From Demequina sp. NBRC 110054 (GTDB lineage: Bacteria > Actinomycetota > Actinomycetes > Actinomycetales > Demequinaceae): 64,000 nt of DNA. Below the pieces are notes generated by a model that saw only the letters and a list, made by a program, of their open reading frames with translations, searched no databases and was not told where the DNA came from. The stretch covers positions 124,001 to 188,000 of the forward strand of contig NZ_BBRK01000005.1 in NCBI RefSeq assembly GCF_002090115.1. The letters are read 5' to 3'. The number at the start of each line of letters is the position of its first letter. Position 1 is the stretch's first letter. The translations under genes and the position numbers were made by a program. Below, in pieces: positions 1-9,454 of the stretch.

Positions 1-464
1 TCTGCGTGTCCGGGCGCTTGCCGGCCGCGGGCCGGGCCATACGTAGGGGCGCCGGTGCCCCAGTGGACACTCACTGTCGTTTCACGCCGCTGATTGTGCC
101 CCAGTGGGCATTTTTGTACTGCGCGGGGCGCATGGGCGATGTGCGGGGTGGTGTGCGGGCCACGCCGCGGTGGATGGCGACGGGAGGAGCCTTCTCAGTC
201 GGGACGGTACAGAATCGTCGACTGGCGTACGACGAGCGCCCACAAACGACCATGAGCGTCCACTGGCGCGCAGTGCGGGGTCAGAACCCACAATGAGCGC
301 CCACTGGCGCGCGAGCGGGACGATGCGGGTGCCGGGACGATGCTGGGGCCGGGCGCGGACGATGCTTGGGTCCGGGACGATGCGGTGGGCCGGGACCGGG
401 ACGATGCGGGTGCCGGGACGATGCCGGACCCGGACCGGGCCTGGACCGGGCAGTGGCGCAGACG
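1..464. repeat. Repeat-rich intergenic region without a credible gene
   Basis: No reading frame here looks like a protein; the open frames are short or run into pgl in antisense. Two repeat types are visible. First, four copies of a CCACTGG-containing motif: two on the plus strand (about 254-278 and 290-311) and two inverted (about 59-77 and 98-114). Second, six copies of CGGGACGATGC or a one-base variant at 316, 333, 355, 373, 397 and 414, in which the 17-mer CGGGACGATGCGGGTGC occurs twice (316-332 and 397-413). Spacing is irregular (17 to 24 bases), which argues against CRISPR. What the repeats do is unknown; they could be protein-binding sites or slippage products. Confidence 0.6.
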
Positions 465-496
465 AGAAGGGCCCCGCCGTCCGGCGGGGCCCTTCT
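465..496 (-). terminator. Hairpin terminator after pgl
   Basis: A perfect 14-base stem (AGAAGGGCCCCGCC pairing with its complement) surrounds a 4-base loop at 479-482. It starts 24 bases past the pgl stop codon on the minus strand and ends in a short TTCT. It is the expected end of the tkt-pgi-zwf-opcA-pgl transcript. There is no long T-run, as is common in high-GC actinobacteria. Confidence 0.8.
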
Positions 497-520
497 GAGC
501 GCATCAGCGAAAGCGTCGCG

Positions 521-1237
521 TCAGATGCCCGTCGCCGCCGCGGCGTCGATCATCCACAGCGTCTCGTCGGTGCCCTTGGCGGTCGCGCCGGGCAGCGACT
601 CGTCGCCGTGCACGCATGCGGCGACCTTCTCCGCCTTCTCCGCACCGGCGGCGACGACCCACACGCGCCTGGCGCGCTGGATCGTCTCGCGCGACAGCGT
701 CACGCGCGTGGGCGGGGGCTTGGGGGAGTCGTGCACCGCATACGCGGAGGGACCGCCCTCGGTGAAGCTCGCGTGACCAGGGAACAGCGATGCGACGTGT
801 CCGTCGGGCCCGAGGCCGAGCATGAGGACGTCCCACGCGGGATCGCCGGCGGCTGACATCTCGGCGCGGTACGCCTCCGCGGCGTCCTCGGCGGACGCGA
901 AGTCGCTGCTGGATCCCATGCGGTGGATGTTGTCCTCGGGGAGCGGGAGCGCGCCGAGCATGGCCTCCTGCGCCTGACCCTCGTTGCGGTCGCCGTCACC
1001 GGTCGCGACGAAGCGCTCGTCGCCCCACCACACGTGCACCGACGTCCAGTCGACGTCTCCGGCCAGAGGGGACCGTGCGACCTCGGCGAGGGTGCCGATG
1101 CCGACGGTCCCGCCGGTCACCACGAGGTGGGCGACAGGCTGCGCGGCGAGCGTGTCCTGGATCGCGACGAGCAGTCGCGAGGCAGCGGTGCGCGCGACGG
1201 CGTCCCTGTCGGGCATCACGAGGATGCGGCGGTTCAT
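521..1237 (-). CDS. pgl: 6-phosphogluconolactonase
   Basis: The 238-residue protein hydrolyses 6-phosphoglucono-1,5-lactone to 6-phosphogluconate, the second step of the oxidative pentose phosphate pathway, in the cytoplasm. The family fingerprint is visible: an N-terminal VVTGGTVGIG stretch near residue 40, WWGDERFV near 70, and LGLGPDGHVASLFPGH near 141. Length is normal for the bacterial DevB/SOL type. The ATG overlaps the opcA stop by 4 bases, so translation is probably coupled. It is the last gene of the five-gene pentose phosphate operon and is followed by a strong hairpin. Confidence 0.95.
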   Translation of the reverse strand: MNRRILVMPDRDAVARTAASRLLVAIQDTLAAQPVAHLVVTGGTVGIGTLAEVARSPLAGDVDWTSVHVWWGDERFVATGDGDRNEGQAQEAMLGALPLPEDNIHRMGSSSDFASAEDAAEAYRAEMSAAGDPAWDVLMLGLGPDGHVASLFPGHASFTEGGPSAYAVHDSPKPPPTRVTLSRETIQRARRVWVVAAGAEKAEKVAACVHGDESLPGATAKGTDETLWMIDAAAATGI

Positions 1238-2142
1238 GACAGACCTCCAAAGGTGGCGAGCGTCTCGCCGTAGACGGCGTCATCGTCGAGCCTGCGCAGC
1301 TCCTCCGCGAGGCACTCGTCGAGGGTGCGGGCGGGCAGCGCGATGACATGGTCGGGCTGCCCCGGCTGGGACAGCGTCGCGTGGTGTCCGTCGGGGCGGC
1401 TGATGCCGATCTCGCCGGACGGCGTCTCGAGGACGATGTGCTGCAGGGCGGAGACCGAGGCGTCGTACGTGGCCTCGATCTCGCAGCCGAGCACGTTCTT
1501 GAGCCATGCGCCGAGCAGCAGGATCGACGGGCTGTTCATGTCGCCGTGGATGCGCGCGCGGGTCACGACGGGATCGGGCACCTGCTCGAGGGCCGAGGCG
1601 AGCAGCGCACGCCAGCGGGTGAGGCGGGTCCACGCGAGGTCCGTGTCGCCCTTGCGGTGATCATGTGCGAGGCAGCGCAGCACGAAGGCGGGGTCCGCGC
1701 TGCCCTTCGCGTCGGTGATGCGGCGCTGGGCCATCTTGCCCAGCCCGGTGACCGAGCACTCCTGCGGCACATCGGCGGGCCACCATGCGACGATCGGCGC
1801 ATCGGGCAGCAGCAGGGGGGTGATGAGCGTGTCGTCGTGGCCCACCTGGGCGCCGGACGGCCGCAGCACGACCACCTCGGACGCACCGGCGTCTCCGCCC
1901 ACGCGGATCTCGGCGTCGAGCCGGGCCTCGGGACCGTCCTGCGGAGCGATGACGATGATGCGGCACGGGTGCTCGCGCGAGGCCACGTTGGCGGTCTCGA
2001 TCGCGGCATCGGCGTCCGCGCCCTTCGCGTCGATGACGAGCGTCATGACGCGCGCCAGTGTGATCACGCCGCCGTCGCGCTGCGACTCGACGAGCCGCTT
2101 CGCGATCGCGGACGTGGTGGTGTTCGGGAGCTCGATGATCAC
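1234..2142 (-). CDS. opcA: Glucose-6-phosphate dehydrogenase assembly protein OpcA
   Basis: OpcA (302 residues) is a partner protein needed for full activity of glucose-6-phosphate dehydrogenase in cyanobacteria and actinobacteria. The sequence starts at a GTG giving MIIELPNTTTS and contains the family stretch LLPDAPIVAWWP near residue 110 and LARVMTLVIDAKG near 29. It overlaps zwf upstream and pgl downstream by 4 bases each, the classic actinobacterial zwf-opcA-pgl order. No catalytic residues are expected, because the family acts as an assembly or allosteric factor. Confidence 0.93.
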   Translation of the reverse strand: MIIELPNTTTSAIAKRLVESQRDGGVITLARVMTLVIDAKGADADAAIETANVASREHPCRIIVIAPQDGPEARLDAEIRVGGDAGASEVVVLRPSGAQVGHDDTLITPLLLPDAPIVAWWPADVPQECSVTGLGKMAQRRITDAKGSADPAFVLRCLAHDHRKGDTDLAWTRLTRWRALLASALEQVPDPVVTRARIHGDMNSPSILLLGAWLKNVLGCEIEATYDASVSALQHIVLETPSGEIGISRPDGHHATLSQPGQPDHVIALPARTLDECLAEELRRLDDDAVYGETLATFGGLS

Positions 2143-3653
2143 GGGCGCCTCCAGACTCTTCCGTCGCGGGCCATCATCTCGTCAGCGCTCGCGGGGCCCC
2201 ACGTGCCGGAGCGGTACTGCTCGGGCTGCCCCTGCGAGGTCCAGTAGGTGGTGATGGGGTCGAGGATCTGCCACGACAGCGCCACCTCCTCCTGCCTCGG
2301 GAACAGCGGCGGATCGCCGAGCAGGACGTCGAGGATCAGACGCTCGTAGGCCTCGGGCGAGGACTCGGTGAACGCGTTGCCGTACGCGAAGTCCATCGTG
2401 ACGTCGCGCACCTCCATGGTCGACCCGGGCACCTTGGAGCCGAACCTGAGGGTCACTCCCTCGTCGGGCTGCACGCGGATCACGAGCGCGTTGGTGCCGA
2501 CGTCGGTGCCCTGGATGTGCTGGAAGTACGGCGACGGCGCCTTCTTGAACACGAGCGCGATCTCGGTGACGCGCCGGCCGAGCCGCTTGCCCGCACGCAG
2601 GTAGAACGGGGTGCCGTTCCAGCGCCTGTTGGGCAGGTCGAGCCGGATCGCCGCGTACGTCTCGGTGGTCGAGTCGGGGGAGATGCCGTCCTCGTCGAGG
2701 AATCCACCCACCTGCTCGCCGCCGCGCCAGCCTGCCGCGTACTGGCCTCGCGCGGTGCCGAGGCCGAGGTCCTCGGGAAGCTGTGCGGAGCGCAGCACCT
2801 TCTCCTTCTCGGTGCGCAGGTCTGCGGCCTCGAAGCTCGCGGGCTCCTCCATCGCGGTGAGCGCGAAGAGCTGGAGGAGGTGGTTCTGGATCACGTCGCG
2901 GGCCGTGCCGATGCCGTCGAAGTAGCCGGCGCGGGAGCCGATGCCGATGTCCTCGGCCATCGTGATCTGGACGTGGTCGATGTACTGGGAGTTCCAGATC
3001 GGCTCGAAGAGCTGGTTCGCGAAGCGGATCGCGAGCAGGTTCTGGACCGTCTCCTTGCCGAGGTAGTGATCGATGCGGAACACGGAGTCCGGCGGGAAGA
3101 CCTCGGAGACGACCTCGTCGAGCTTCTCCGCCGACTCGAGGTCGTGTCCGAAGGGCTTCTCGATGACGACGCGCCGCCACGTCCCCTCGCGCGGGTCGGA
3201 TAGGCCCGAGTCGCGCAGCTGGGTCACGACCTGCGGGAAGGCCGAGGGCGGGATCGACAGGTAGAACGCGTGGTTGCCGCCCGTGCCGCGCCGCTCGTCG
3301 AGGTCCTCGACCGTGCGCCGGAGCTCGGCGAACGCCTCGGGGTCGTCGAAGGTGCCCTGGACGAAGCGGATGCCCTCGGACAGCTGGCGCCACGTCTCGT
3401 CGCTCCAGGGCGTGCGCGCGTGCTGGCGCACGGAGTCGTACACGACCTCGGCGAAGTCCTCGCGGCCCCATTCACGCCGCGCGAAGCCGGTGAGGGCGAA
3501 GGCGGGCGGGAGGAGGCCACGGTTGGCGAGGTCGTACACCGCGGGCATGAGCTTCTTGCGAGCGAGGTCGCCCGTCACGCCGAACATGACGAGGCCGCAC
3601 GAGCCTGCGATGCGGGGGAGTCTGCGATCCCGGGGATCACGCAGAGGATTCAC
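2139..3653 (-). CDS. zwf: Glucose-6-phosphate 1-dehydrogenase
   Basis: The 504-residue enzyme oxidises glucose 6-phosphate to 6-phosphogluconolactone with reduction of NADP. The N-terminal Rossmann motif FGVTGDLARKKL is at about residues 24-35, and the active-site signature RIDHYLGKE is near 193. Length matches the bacterial family. The chosen GTG start lies behind GGAGGG with 9-10 bases of spacing, and the stop of pgi is only 6 bases upstream. It is cotranscribed with opcA, whose product assists this enzyme. Confidence 0.97.
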   Translation of the reverse strand: MNPLRDPRDRRLPRIAGSCGLVMFGVTGDLARKKLMPAVYDLANRGLLPPAFALTGFARREWGREDFAEVVYDSVRQHARTPWSDETWRQLSEGIRFVQGTFDDPEAFAELRRTVEDLDERRGTGGNHAFYLSIPPSAFPQVVTQLRDSGLSDPREGTWRRVVIEKPFGHDLESAEKLDEVVSEVFPPDSVFRIDHYLGKETVQNLLAIRFANQLFEPIWNSQYIDHVQITMAEDIGIGSRAGYFDGIGTARDVIQNHLLQLFALTAMEEPASFEAADLRTEKEKVLRSAQLPEDLGLGTARGQYAAGWRGGEQVGGFLDEDGISPDSTTETYAAIRLDLPNRRWNGTPFYLRAGKRLGRRVTEIALVFKKAPSPYFQHIQGTDVGTNALVIRVQPDEGVTLRFGSKVPGSTMEVRDVTMDFAYGNAFTESSPEAYERLILDVLLGDPPLFPRQEEVALSWQILDPITTYWTSQGQPEQYRSGTWGPASADEMMARDGRVWRRP

Positions 3654-3659
3654 GTGAGT

Positions 3660-5285
3660 TCATCCCTCCAGTAGGGCCGCCACTCGGGCGACGTGAGAAC
3701 GGTCGGTCAGATGCAGGCGCAGCACCGGGCGGGCGAGCGCGTCGAGCGCCTGTGCGTCCCCTTCCGCCTGGGCGCGGGTCAGCGCGCCGAAGCTGAAGCG
3801 GAGACCGGGGATGTCGAGGTCATCGGCGAACCCCTCGGTCACGATCAGGAATGATCCGGTCGCAGGCCCACCCTTGTGGAGCTGCCCGGAGGAATGGAGG
3901 TACTGCGGACCCCAGCCGAAGGTCACCGGCCGCGACAGGCGCTGCGAGAGGGCCCGGCGGGCGTGCGGCAGGGCCGTGCCGCTGTCGCGATCCAGGTAGG
4001 CGAGCACCGCAAGATAGCCGTCGGCGCCGAGCGACTCCTCGAGACGCGCGAGGGACTCCTCGACCGTCCCGGCGCCCTCGACGAGGGCCCAGGTGCCGCT
4101 CACCTCGATGCCGTCGTCCACGAAGGCGGGGTCGCCATGAGTCGAAGGGGAGTCGAGCAGCTCCCGCGTAGCCGCCTTGGTGGCATCGATGCTCGAGACG
4201 TCGAAGGGATCGACTCCGAGCAGTCGCGCCGCGACGGCGACGGCGTGCTCCCAGAGCAGGAGCTGTCCGCCGAGGGTGCCAGCGACCGTGATCTCGGGAC
4301 CGGTGCCGTCATCGTCCGCGGTGAGCGAGACCAGCCGGCAGTCGATGGCGTGACCGTGGCGCAGGTCCGGGGCGCCTGGCGCCGCGACGATAGGCAATAC
4401 GCCCTTGCCGTCCTTGCCGGTGGACTCCGCGACGAGCTGCTCGATCCAGTCGGGCAGGCCGACCAGGCCAGAGCCGTGGTCGGAGACGACGAGGGTGCTG
4501 CGAGGTCCCGCGAGGGCCGCCCCGAGCATGAGCGCGGGGTTGGCCTCGTCGTCCGCCTCGAGAGACTCCGCGACCGCCGCAGCCTCGTCGAGGATCTCGA
4601 GCACGGGCACGCCGGCGAGCGCGGCGGGGACGAGTCCGAACGCGGAGAGTGCGGAGAAGCGGCCGCCGACATCGGGGTCGCCGAGGAACAGCGCCCGGTA
4701 GGGGATCTCCCGCGCCTTGGCCTCGAGCGGAGAGCCGGGATCGGTCACGACGACGATGCGGCGGCGGGGATCGATGCTCTGAGACCGGAAGGCCTCCTCG
4801 ACGGCCTCGCGCAGGGCCTCGGTCTCGACCGTGCTCCCCGACTTCGAGGACACGACCACGACGGTCGCCGACAGGTCGCGACCGATGGCCTGCCTCACCT
4901 GGGTGGGCGCGGTGGAGTCCAGGGTGACGAGGGGCACGCCGTAGGTGGCGCAGATGACCTCGGGAGCGAGCGTCGAGCCGCCCATGCCGACGAGCACGAC
5001 GCGCGTGACGCCCTCGCCCCGCAGGTCGACGAACAGCTCCTCGAGAGGTCCGAGGTGGCGACGCGCGGTCTCATGCAGGCGCGTCCAGCCCAGATGAAGC
5101 TTGGCGTCGTCCTCGACGCCGACGCCCCACAGGGTGGGGTCGCCGGCGCCGAGACGCGACGCGATGAGTTCCTCGACCAGGGTCGGCACCTGAGACCGGA
5201 CGGTCTCGACGACGTCGCCGCCGACGGTGACCGCGACATGAGCCTCGTCATCGACGCCGACCCACGTGGTGAGGAACTGGGTCAA
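3660..5285 (-). CDS. pgi: Glucose-6-phosphate isomerase
   Basis: A 541-residue isomerase interconverting glucose 6-phosphate and fructose 6-phosphate. It belongs to the actinobacterial Pgi type that is also found fused behind transaldolase in some bacteria. Visible motifs are GMGGSTLAPEV near residue 103, SSKSGSTVET near 146 (sugar-phosphate binding loop) and YLHSSGQLHKGG near 478. The frame is open far upstream through tkt, but the coding signal begins just after the tkt stop; the only reasonable initiator is a TTG at 5285, two bases past that stop (MTQFLTTWVGV). A TTG start and tight coupling to tkt are inferred. In many relatives a transaldolase gene sits between tkt and pgi; here it is missing. 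Confidence 0.9.
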   Translation of the reverse strand: MTQFLTTWVGVDDEAHVAVTVGGDVVETVRSQVPTLVEELIASRLGAGDPTLWGVGVEDDAKLHLGWTRLHETARRHLGPLEELFVDLRGEGVTRVVLVGMGGSTLAPEVICATYGVPLVTLDSTAPTQVRQAIGRDLSATVVVVSSKSGSTVETEALREAVEEAFRSQSIDPRRRIVVVTDPGSPLEAKAREIPYRALFLGDPDVGGRFSALSAFGLVPAALAGVPVLEILDEAAAVAESLEADDEANPALMLGAALAGPRSTLVVSDHGSGLVGLPDWIEQLVAESTGKDGKGVLPIVAAPGAPDLRHGHAIDCRLVSLTADDDGTGPEITVAGTLGGQLLLWEHAVAVAARLLGVDPFDVSSIDATKAATRELLDSPSTHGDPAFVDDGIEVSGTWALVEGAGTVEESLARLEESLGADGYLAVLAYLDRDSGTALPHARRALSQRLSRPVTFGWGPQYLHSSGQLHKGGPATGSFLIVTEGFADDLDIPGLRFSFGALTRAQAEGDAQALDALARPVLRLHLTDRSHVARVAALLEG

Positions 5286-5287
5286 CT

Positions 5288-7345
5288 TCAGGCCTCGAGA
5301 GACTCGCGAGCCTTGGCCGCGACGTTCTCGGCGGTGAAGCCGTACTTCTTGAGGAGCAGGCCACCGGAGGCGGACTCGCCGAAGTGGTCGACGCCGACGA
5401 CGCGGCCGGCGTCGCCGACGAGCTCGCGCCAGCCGAGCGAGGAGCCGGCCTCGACCGAGACGCGCGCCTTGACCGCGGCGGGCAGGACCGACTCCTGGTA
5501 CGCGGCGTCCTGGCGCTCGAAGCGCTCGCGCGACGGCATCGAGATGACGCGAGCCTTCACGCCGTCGGCAGCGAGCAGCTCGCGCGCGCCGAGCGCGACC
5601 GAGACCTCGGAGCCGGTGGCGATGAGCAGCACGTCCGCGTCCTCGTCCGCGCCCGCAAGGATGTACGCGCCCTTGTCGACGCCCTCGGCGGAGGTGCCCT
5701 CGAGGGTCGGGACGTTCTGGCGCGTCAGGATGATCGCCGACGGACGGTCGGTGGTCTCCAGGATGGTCTTCCATGCGTAGGCGGTCTCGTTCGCGTCCGC
5801 GGGGCGGAGCACGTCGATGCCGGGGATCGCGCGCAGCGTCGCGATGTGCTCGATCGGCTGGTGCGTGGGGCCGTCCTCACCGAGGCCGACCGAGTCGTGC
5901 GTCCACACGAAGGTGGTCGGGATCTGCATGAGCGCCGCGAGGCGGACCGACGCGCGCATGTAGTCGGAGAACACGAGGAACGTGCCGCCGTACACGCGGG
6001 TCAGGCCGTGCAGGGTGATGCCGTTGAGGATCGTGCCCATGCCGAACTCACGGATGCCGAAGTGCAGCGTGCGGCCGTACCAGTCGCCGTTCGGCCACGA
6101 GTGCGTGGAGCGGTGCGGCGGGAGGAAGGACGGCTCGCCGCCCATGGTGGTGTTGTTCGAGCCCGCGAGGTCGGCCGAGCCGCCCCACAGCTCGGGGAGC
6201 ACGGGCGCGAGCGCGGTGAGCACCTTGCCGGACGCGGAGCGCGTCGCGACGGCGGTGCCGACCTCGAACTCGGGCAGCGCGTCGGTCCAGCCCTCGGGGA
6301 GCTCGCGGGACTGCAGGCGCTCGAGGAGAGCGGCGCGCTCGGGCTGCTCGGCCTCCCAGCGCGAGAAGCCGGCGTTCCACTCGGAGTGCGCGAGCTGGCC
6401 GCGCTCCTTGACGGCACGCATGTGCTCGAGGATCTCGGGCTCGACGACGAAGCTCTGCTCGGGGTCGAAGCCGAGGACCTTCTTGAGGCCGGCGACCTCG
6501 TCGGCGCCGAGGGCCGAGCCGTGCACGCCGCCGGAGTTCTGCTTGGTGGGCGAGGGCCAGCCGATGATGGTGCTGAGGCGGATGATCGACGGCTTGCCGG
6601 TCTCTGCCTTGGCGGCCTCGATCGCGTCGTAGAGTGCGGCCGGGTCCTCCTTGTACTCGCCGTCGCCGAGCCACGAGACGTGCTGGGTGTGCCAGCCGTA
6701 CGCCTCGTAGCGCTTCATGACGTCCTCGGTGAAGGAGATGTCGGTCTCGTGCTCGATCGAGATCTTGTTGTCGTCCCAGATCACGATGAGGTTGCCGAGC
6801 TCCTGGGTGCCCGCGAGCGAGCAGGCCTCGTGCGACACGCCCTCCTGGAGGTCGCCGTCACCGGCGATGACGTAGACGAAGTGGTCGAAGGGCGAGGTGC
6901 CGGCCGCCGACTCGGGGTCCAGCAGACCGCGCTCCTTGCGAGCCGCCATCGCCATGCCGACCGACGACGCGATGCCCGAGCCGAGCGGGCCGGTGGTGAT
7001 CTCGACGCCGTCGGTGTGCCCGTACTCGGGGTGACCGGGGGTCTTGGAGCCCTCGGTGCGCAGCGACTTGAGGTCGTCGAGCGAGAGCTCGTAGCCGGAG
7101 GCGAAGAGCTGCAGGTACAGGGTCAGCGACGAGTGGCCGGCCGAGAGGACGAAGCGGTCGCGACCGACCCACGTGGAGTCGGCGGGGTCGTGACGCATGA
7201 CGTTCTGGAAGAGCAGGTAGGCGGCCGGCGCCAGCGAGATCGCGGTGCCAGGGTGGCCGTTGCCCACCTTCTCGACGGAGTCGGCGGCGAGCACCCGGAG
7301 GGTGTCGACGGCGCGGTGGTCAGCGGCGGTCCAGTTGAGGCTCAC
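5288..7345 (-). CDS. tkt: Transketolase
   Basis: The 685-residue thiamine-diphosphate enzyme moves two-carbon units between sugar phosphates in the non-oxidative pentose phosphate pathway. The thiamine-binding motif [13 protein letters not shown] is near residue 155, the N-terminal [13 protein letters not shown] near 30, and the pyrimidine-domain stretch [18 protein letters not shown] near 460. The frame extends 18 codons upstream, but the GTG at 7345 (MSLNWTAAD) is preceded by GGAG at 5 bases and fits the family N terminus, so it is preferred. It is the first gene of the operon and is divergent from ctaB. Confidence 0.97.
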   Translation of the reverse strand: MSLNWTAADHRAVDTLRVLAADSVEKVGNGHPGTAISLAPAAYLLFQNVMRHDPADSTWVGRDRFVLSAGHSSLTLYLQLFASGYELSLDDLKSLRTEGSKTPGHPEYGHTDGVEITTGPLGSGIASSVGMAMAARKERGLLDPESAAGTSPFDHFVYVIAGDGDLQEGVSHEACSLAGTQELGNLIVIWDDNKISIEHETDISFTEDVMKRYEAYGWHTQHVSWLGDGEYKEDPAALYDAIEAAKAETGKPSIIRLSTIIGWPSPTKQNSGGVHGSALGADEVAGLKKVLGFDPEQSFVVEPEILEHMRAVKERGQLAHSEWNAGFSRWEAEQPERAALLERLQSRELPEGWTDALPEFEVGTAVATRSASGKVLTALAPVLPELWGGSADLAGSNNTTMGGEPSFLPPHRSTHSWPNGDWYGRTLHFGIREFGMGTILNGITLHGLTRVYGGTFLVFSDYMRASVRLAALMQIPTTFVWTHDSVGLGEDGPTHQPIEHIATLRAIPGIDVLRPADANETAYAWKTILETTDRPSAIILTRQNVPTLEGTSAEGVDKGAYILAGADEDADVLLIATGSEVSVALGARELLAADGVKARVISMPSRERFERQDAAYQESVLPAAVKARVSVEAGSSLGWRELVGDAGRVVGVDHFGESASGGLLLKKYGFTAENVAAKARESLEA

Positions 7346-7528
7346 AGATACTCCAGTGAAGTGATATCGAATCTGACGTCCACAGCCTAGTGGCCACACG
7401 GGCGCACCGCTTCGAGCGCACGCCCCTGGCCATGATGAGGCGGGGCCGCGCGCGGAAGGGAGCTTCGGACAGTGCCACCGTACGCCGTTTCAGCGGGACC
7501 GAGGTCCTAGACGCCGTGTATCGCGGCA

Positions 7529-7534
7529 TACACT
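7529..7534 (+). promoter_or_regulatory. Putative -10 box of a leaderless ctaB promoter
   Basis: TACACT lies 6 bases before the ctaB ATG with no Shine-Dalgarno sequence between them, so transcription would begin at or next to the A of the ATG. Confidence 0.55.
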
Positions 7535-7540
7535 GGACGC

Positions 7541-8503
7541 ATGCCCACGCCAGCACCAGCTCTTCAGGACGTGCCGGCGCCAGCCGTCCCCCGGTGGCTC
7601 CTCGCCACCCGAGTGGTGAAGGCCTACGTCGCGCTCACGAAGCCGCGGATCATCGAGCTCCTGCTCGTGACGACGCTGCCCGCGATGGTGCTTGCCGCAG
7701 GCGGCTGGCCCCCGATGTGGCTGACCTTCGCGACCCTCTTCGGAGGATTCATGTCGGCCGGCAGTGCGAACGCCTTCAACAGCCTCATCGATCGTGACAT
7801 CGACGCGATCATGAACCGCACCCGCAACAGGCCGCTCGTGACGGGCGACGTGTCGCCCCGCGGCGCGGCGATCTTCGCGTGGGTGCTCGCCGTGGTGAGC
7901 ACCCTCTGGTTCTGGGTCGTGGTCGGCTCGGGCCTCGCGACGGTGCTGTCGGTGCTCGCGATCCTCGGCTACGTGGTCGGCTACACGCTGATCCTCAAGC
8001 GGCGGACGCCGCAGAACATCGTCTGGGGCGGCATCGCGGGCTGCATGCCCGCCCTCATCGGCTGGGCCGCGGTCACGGACTCGCTCTCGTGGGCGCCGTT
8101 CCTGCTGTTCCTCATCGTCTTCTTCTGGACGCCCCCGCATTACTGGCCGCTGTCGATGAAGTTCCGGAAGGACTACGCGCACGCCGAGGTGCCGATGCTC
8201 CCGGTCGTGGCGCCTACGCGCCGGGTCGCCGTCGAGATGATCGCCTACGCGGTCGCGATGGTGCTGACGAGCCTCCTCCTCGTGCCCGTCGCGGGGATGT
8301 CGTGGGTGTACCTCGCGGTCGCGCTCGGCGCGGGCGTGTGGTTCGTGAACGGCTGCATCCAGCTCTACGTGCGGTCGCAGCGCGGGGACGAGAAGCTCAA
8401 GGAGATGAGGCTGTTCCGGCAGTCGATCGTCTACCTCACGACGGTCTTCGCCGCGGTCCTCGTGGACCCCTTCCTCCCGGACATGCTCTCGGTCTGGTCC
8501 TGA
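7541..8503 (+). CDS. ctaB: Protoheme IX farnesyltransferase (heme O synthase)
   Basis: An integral membrane prenyltransferase of 320 residues that adds a farnesyl group to heme b to make heme O for cytochrome oxidase. The UbiA-type Asp-rich motif [19 protein letters not shown] is near residue 85, and the second loop motif [16 protein letters not shown] near 206. Eight or nine hydrophobic helices are visible by eye. It faces tkt across a 195-base divergent region, an arrangement common in actinobacteria where ctaB neighbours the pentose phosphate operon. Its start sits directly behind a TACACT box, suggesting a leaderless message. Confidence 0.95.
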   Translation: MPTPAPALQDVPAPAVPRWLLATRVVKAYVALTKPRIIELLLVTTLPAMVLAAGGWPPMWLTFATLFGGFMSAGSANAFNSLIDRDIDAIMNRTRNRPLVTGDVSPRGAAIFAWVLAVVSTLWFWVVVGSGLATVLSVLAILGYVVGYTLILKRRTPQNIVWGGIAGCMPALIGWAAVTDSLSWAPFLLFLIVFFWTPPHYWPLSMKFRKDYAHAEVPMLPVVAPTRRVAVEMIAYAVAMVLTSLLLVPVAGMSWVYLAVALGAGVWFVNGCIQLYVRSQRGDEKLKEMRLFRQSIVYLTTVFAAVLVDPFLPDMLSVWS

Positions 8504-8504
8504 C

Positions 8505-9434
8505 GTGCTGGCCGGCCAGCGCGAGGGATACCTGGCGCATCTGGCCGTCGAGCGGGGCTTGAGCGACAACACGCTCTCCGCCTACCGCCGCGACCTCGCG
8601 AGGTACGAGGCCTTCCTCGACGCCCGCGGGATCGATACGCTGCGCGGCGTCACGCGCGACGACGTCTCCGAGTTCGCCCAGGCGATCGGCACGGGGGAGG
8701 ACGGCGGACGCGCGCTGGCTCCCTCTTCCGCCTCGCGCGTCGTCGTGGCGGTGCGCGGCTGGCACCGGTTCGCGGTCCAGGAGGGCTGGAGCGATGACGA
8801 CCCGTCGCTCCAGGTCAAGCCCCGCGCGGTGCCGCGCCGACTGCCCAAGGCGATCGCGACCGATCAGGTCGAGGCGATCCTCGAAGCCGCGTCGACGGGA
8901 GAGGGGGGCGCACCGCTGCGCGATCGCGCGCTGCTCGAGCTCGTGTACGCGACCGGCGCCCGCATCTCGGAGGCAGTCGGCCTCGACGTGGACGATGTGT
9001 CGCTCGAGCCGGGCTCGGAGTCCGTGCTGCTGCGGGGCAAGGGTCGCAAGGAGCGCGTCGTCCCTCTCGGCGCCTTCGCGGCGCGGGCCCTGCACGCCTA
9101 CCTGGTGAGGGGACGTCCAGGATTCGCTGCCGCAGGGAAGGGAACCCCCGCGCTGTTCCTCAACACGCGCGGAGGACGCCTCTCGCGCCAGTCCGCGTGG
9201 ACGATCCTCAGGGCCGCGTCGGAGCGCGCCGGCGTGCCCGACGTGAGCCCGCACACGCTGCGTCATTCGTTCGCGACCCATCTCATCTCGGGCGGCGCGG
9301 ATGTCCGCGTGGTGCAGGAGCTGCTCGGCCACGCGTCGGTGACCACCACCCAGGTGTACACCCTGGTGACACGCGACTCCCTGCGCGAGGCCTACGTGCT
9401 GGCGCACCCGCGCGCCCGTGAGGCGCGACCGTGA
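8505..9434 (+). CDS. xerD: Tyrosine recombinase XerD
   Basis: A 309-residue tyrosine recombinase that, with XerC, resolves chromosome dimers at dif. The N-terminal SAM-like DNA-binding domain covers about residues 1-90; the catalytic domain follows, with Arg in ARISEAVGL near 148, HTLRHSF near 250, [13 protein letters not shown] near 275 with the nucleophile Tyr. The GTG start lies one base after the ctaB stop. The position directly upstream of parA-scpA-scpB is the standard actinobacterial location of xerD, which supports a housekeeping role rather than a phage integrase. Confidence 0.93.
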   Translation: MLAGQREGYLAHLAVERGLSDNTLSAYRRDLARYEAFLDARGIDTLRGVTRDDVSEFAQAIGTGEDGGRALAPSSASRVVVAVRGWHRFAVQEGWSDDDPSLQVKPRAVPRRLPKAIATDQVEAILEAASTGEGGAPLRDRALLELVYATGARISEAVGLDVDDVSLEPGSESVLLRGKGRKERVVPLGAFAARALHAYLVRGRPGFAAAGKGTPALFLNTRGGRLSRQSAWTILRAASERAGVPDVSPHTLRHSFATHLISGGADVRVVQELLGHASVTTTQVYTLVTRDSLREAYVLAHPRAREARP

Positions 9435-9442
9435 CTGGGCGG

Positions 9443-9448
9443 TAACCT
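9443..9448 (+). promoter_or_regulatory. Putative -10 box of a leaderless parA promoter
   Basis: TAACCT ends 6 bases before the parA GTG, with no ribosome binding site in between. This would give parA-scpA-scpB a promoter of its own although xerD ends only 20 bases upstream. Confidence 0.5.
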
Positions 9449-9454
9449 GGGCGC

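Noticed and set aside
316..424. CRISPR array at the left end
   Set aside because: Repeat units are only 11 bases, spacing is irregular, spacers share sequence, and no cas gene is present.
104..856. Plus-strand frame of 250 codons at the left end
   Set aside because: It crosses the repeat region, the terminator hairpin and the antisense of pgl.
5384..7390. Plus-strand open frame of 668 codons opposite tkt
   Set aside because: High-GC antisense shadow; the minus strand encodes a clear transketolase.
8505..9434. XerD-like recombinase as the integrase of the tRNA-Pro island
   Set aside because: It sits in the conserved xerD-parA-scpAB locus 14 kb away and has the housekeeping XerD pattern.
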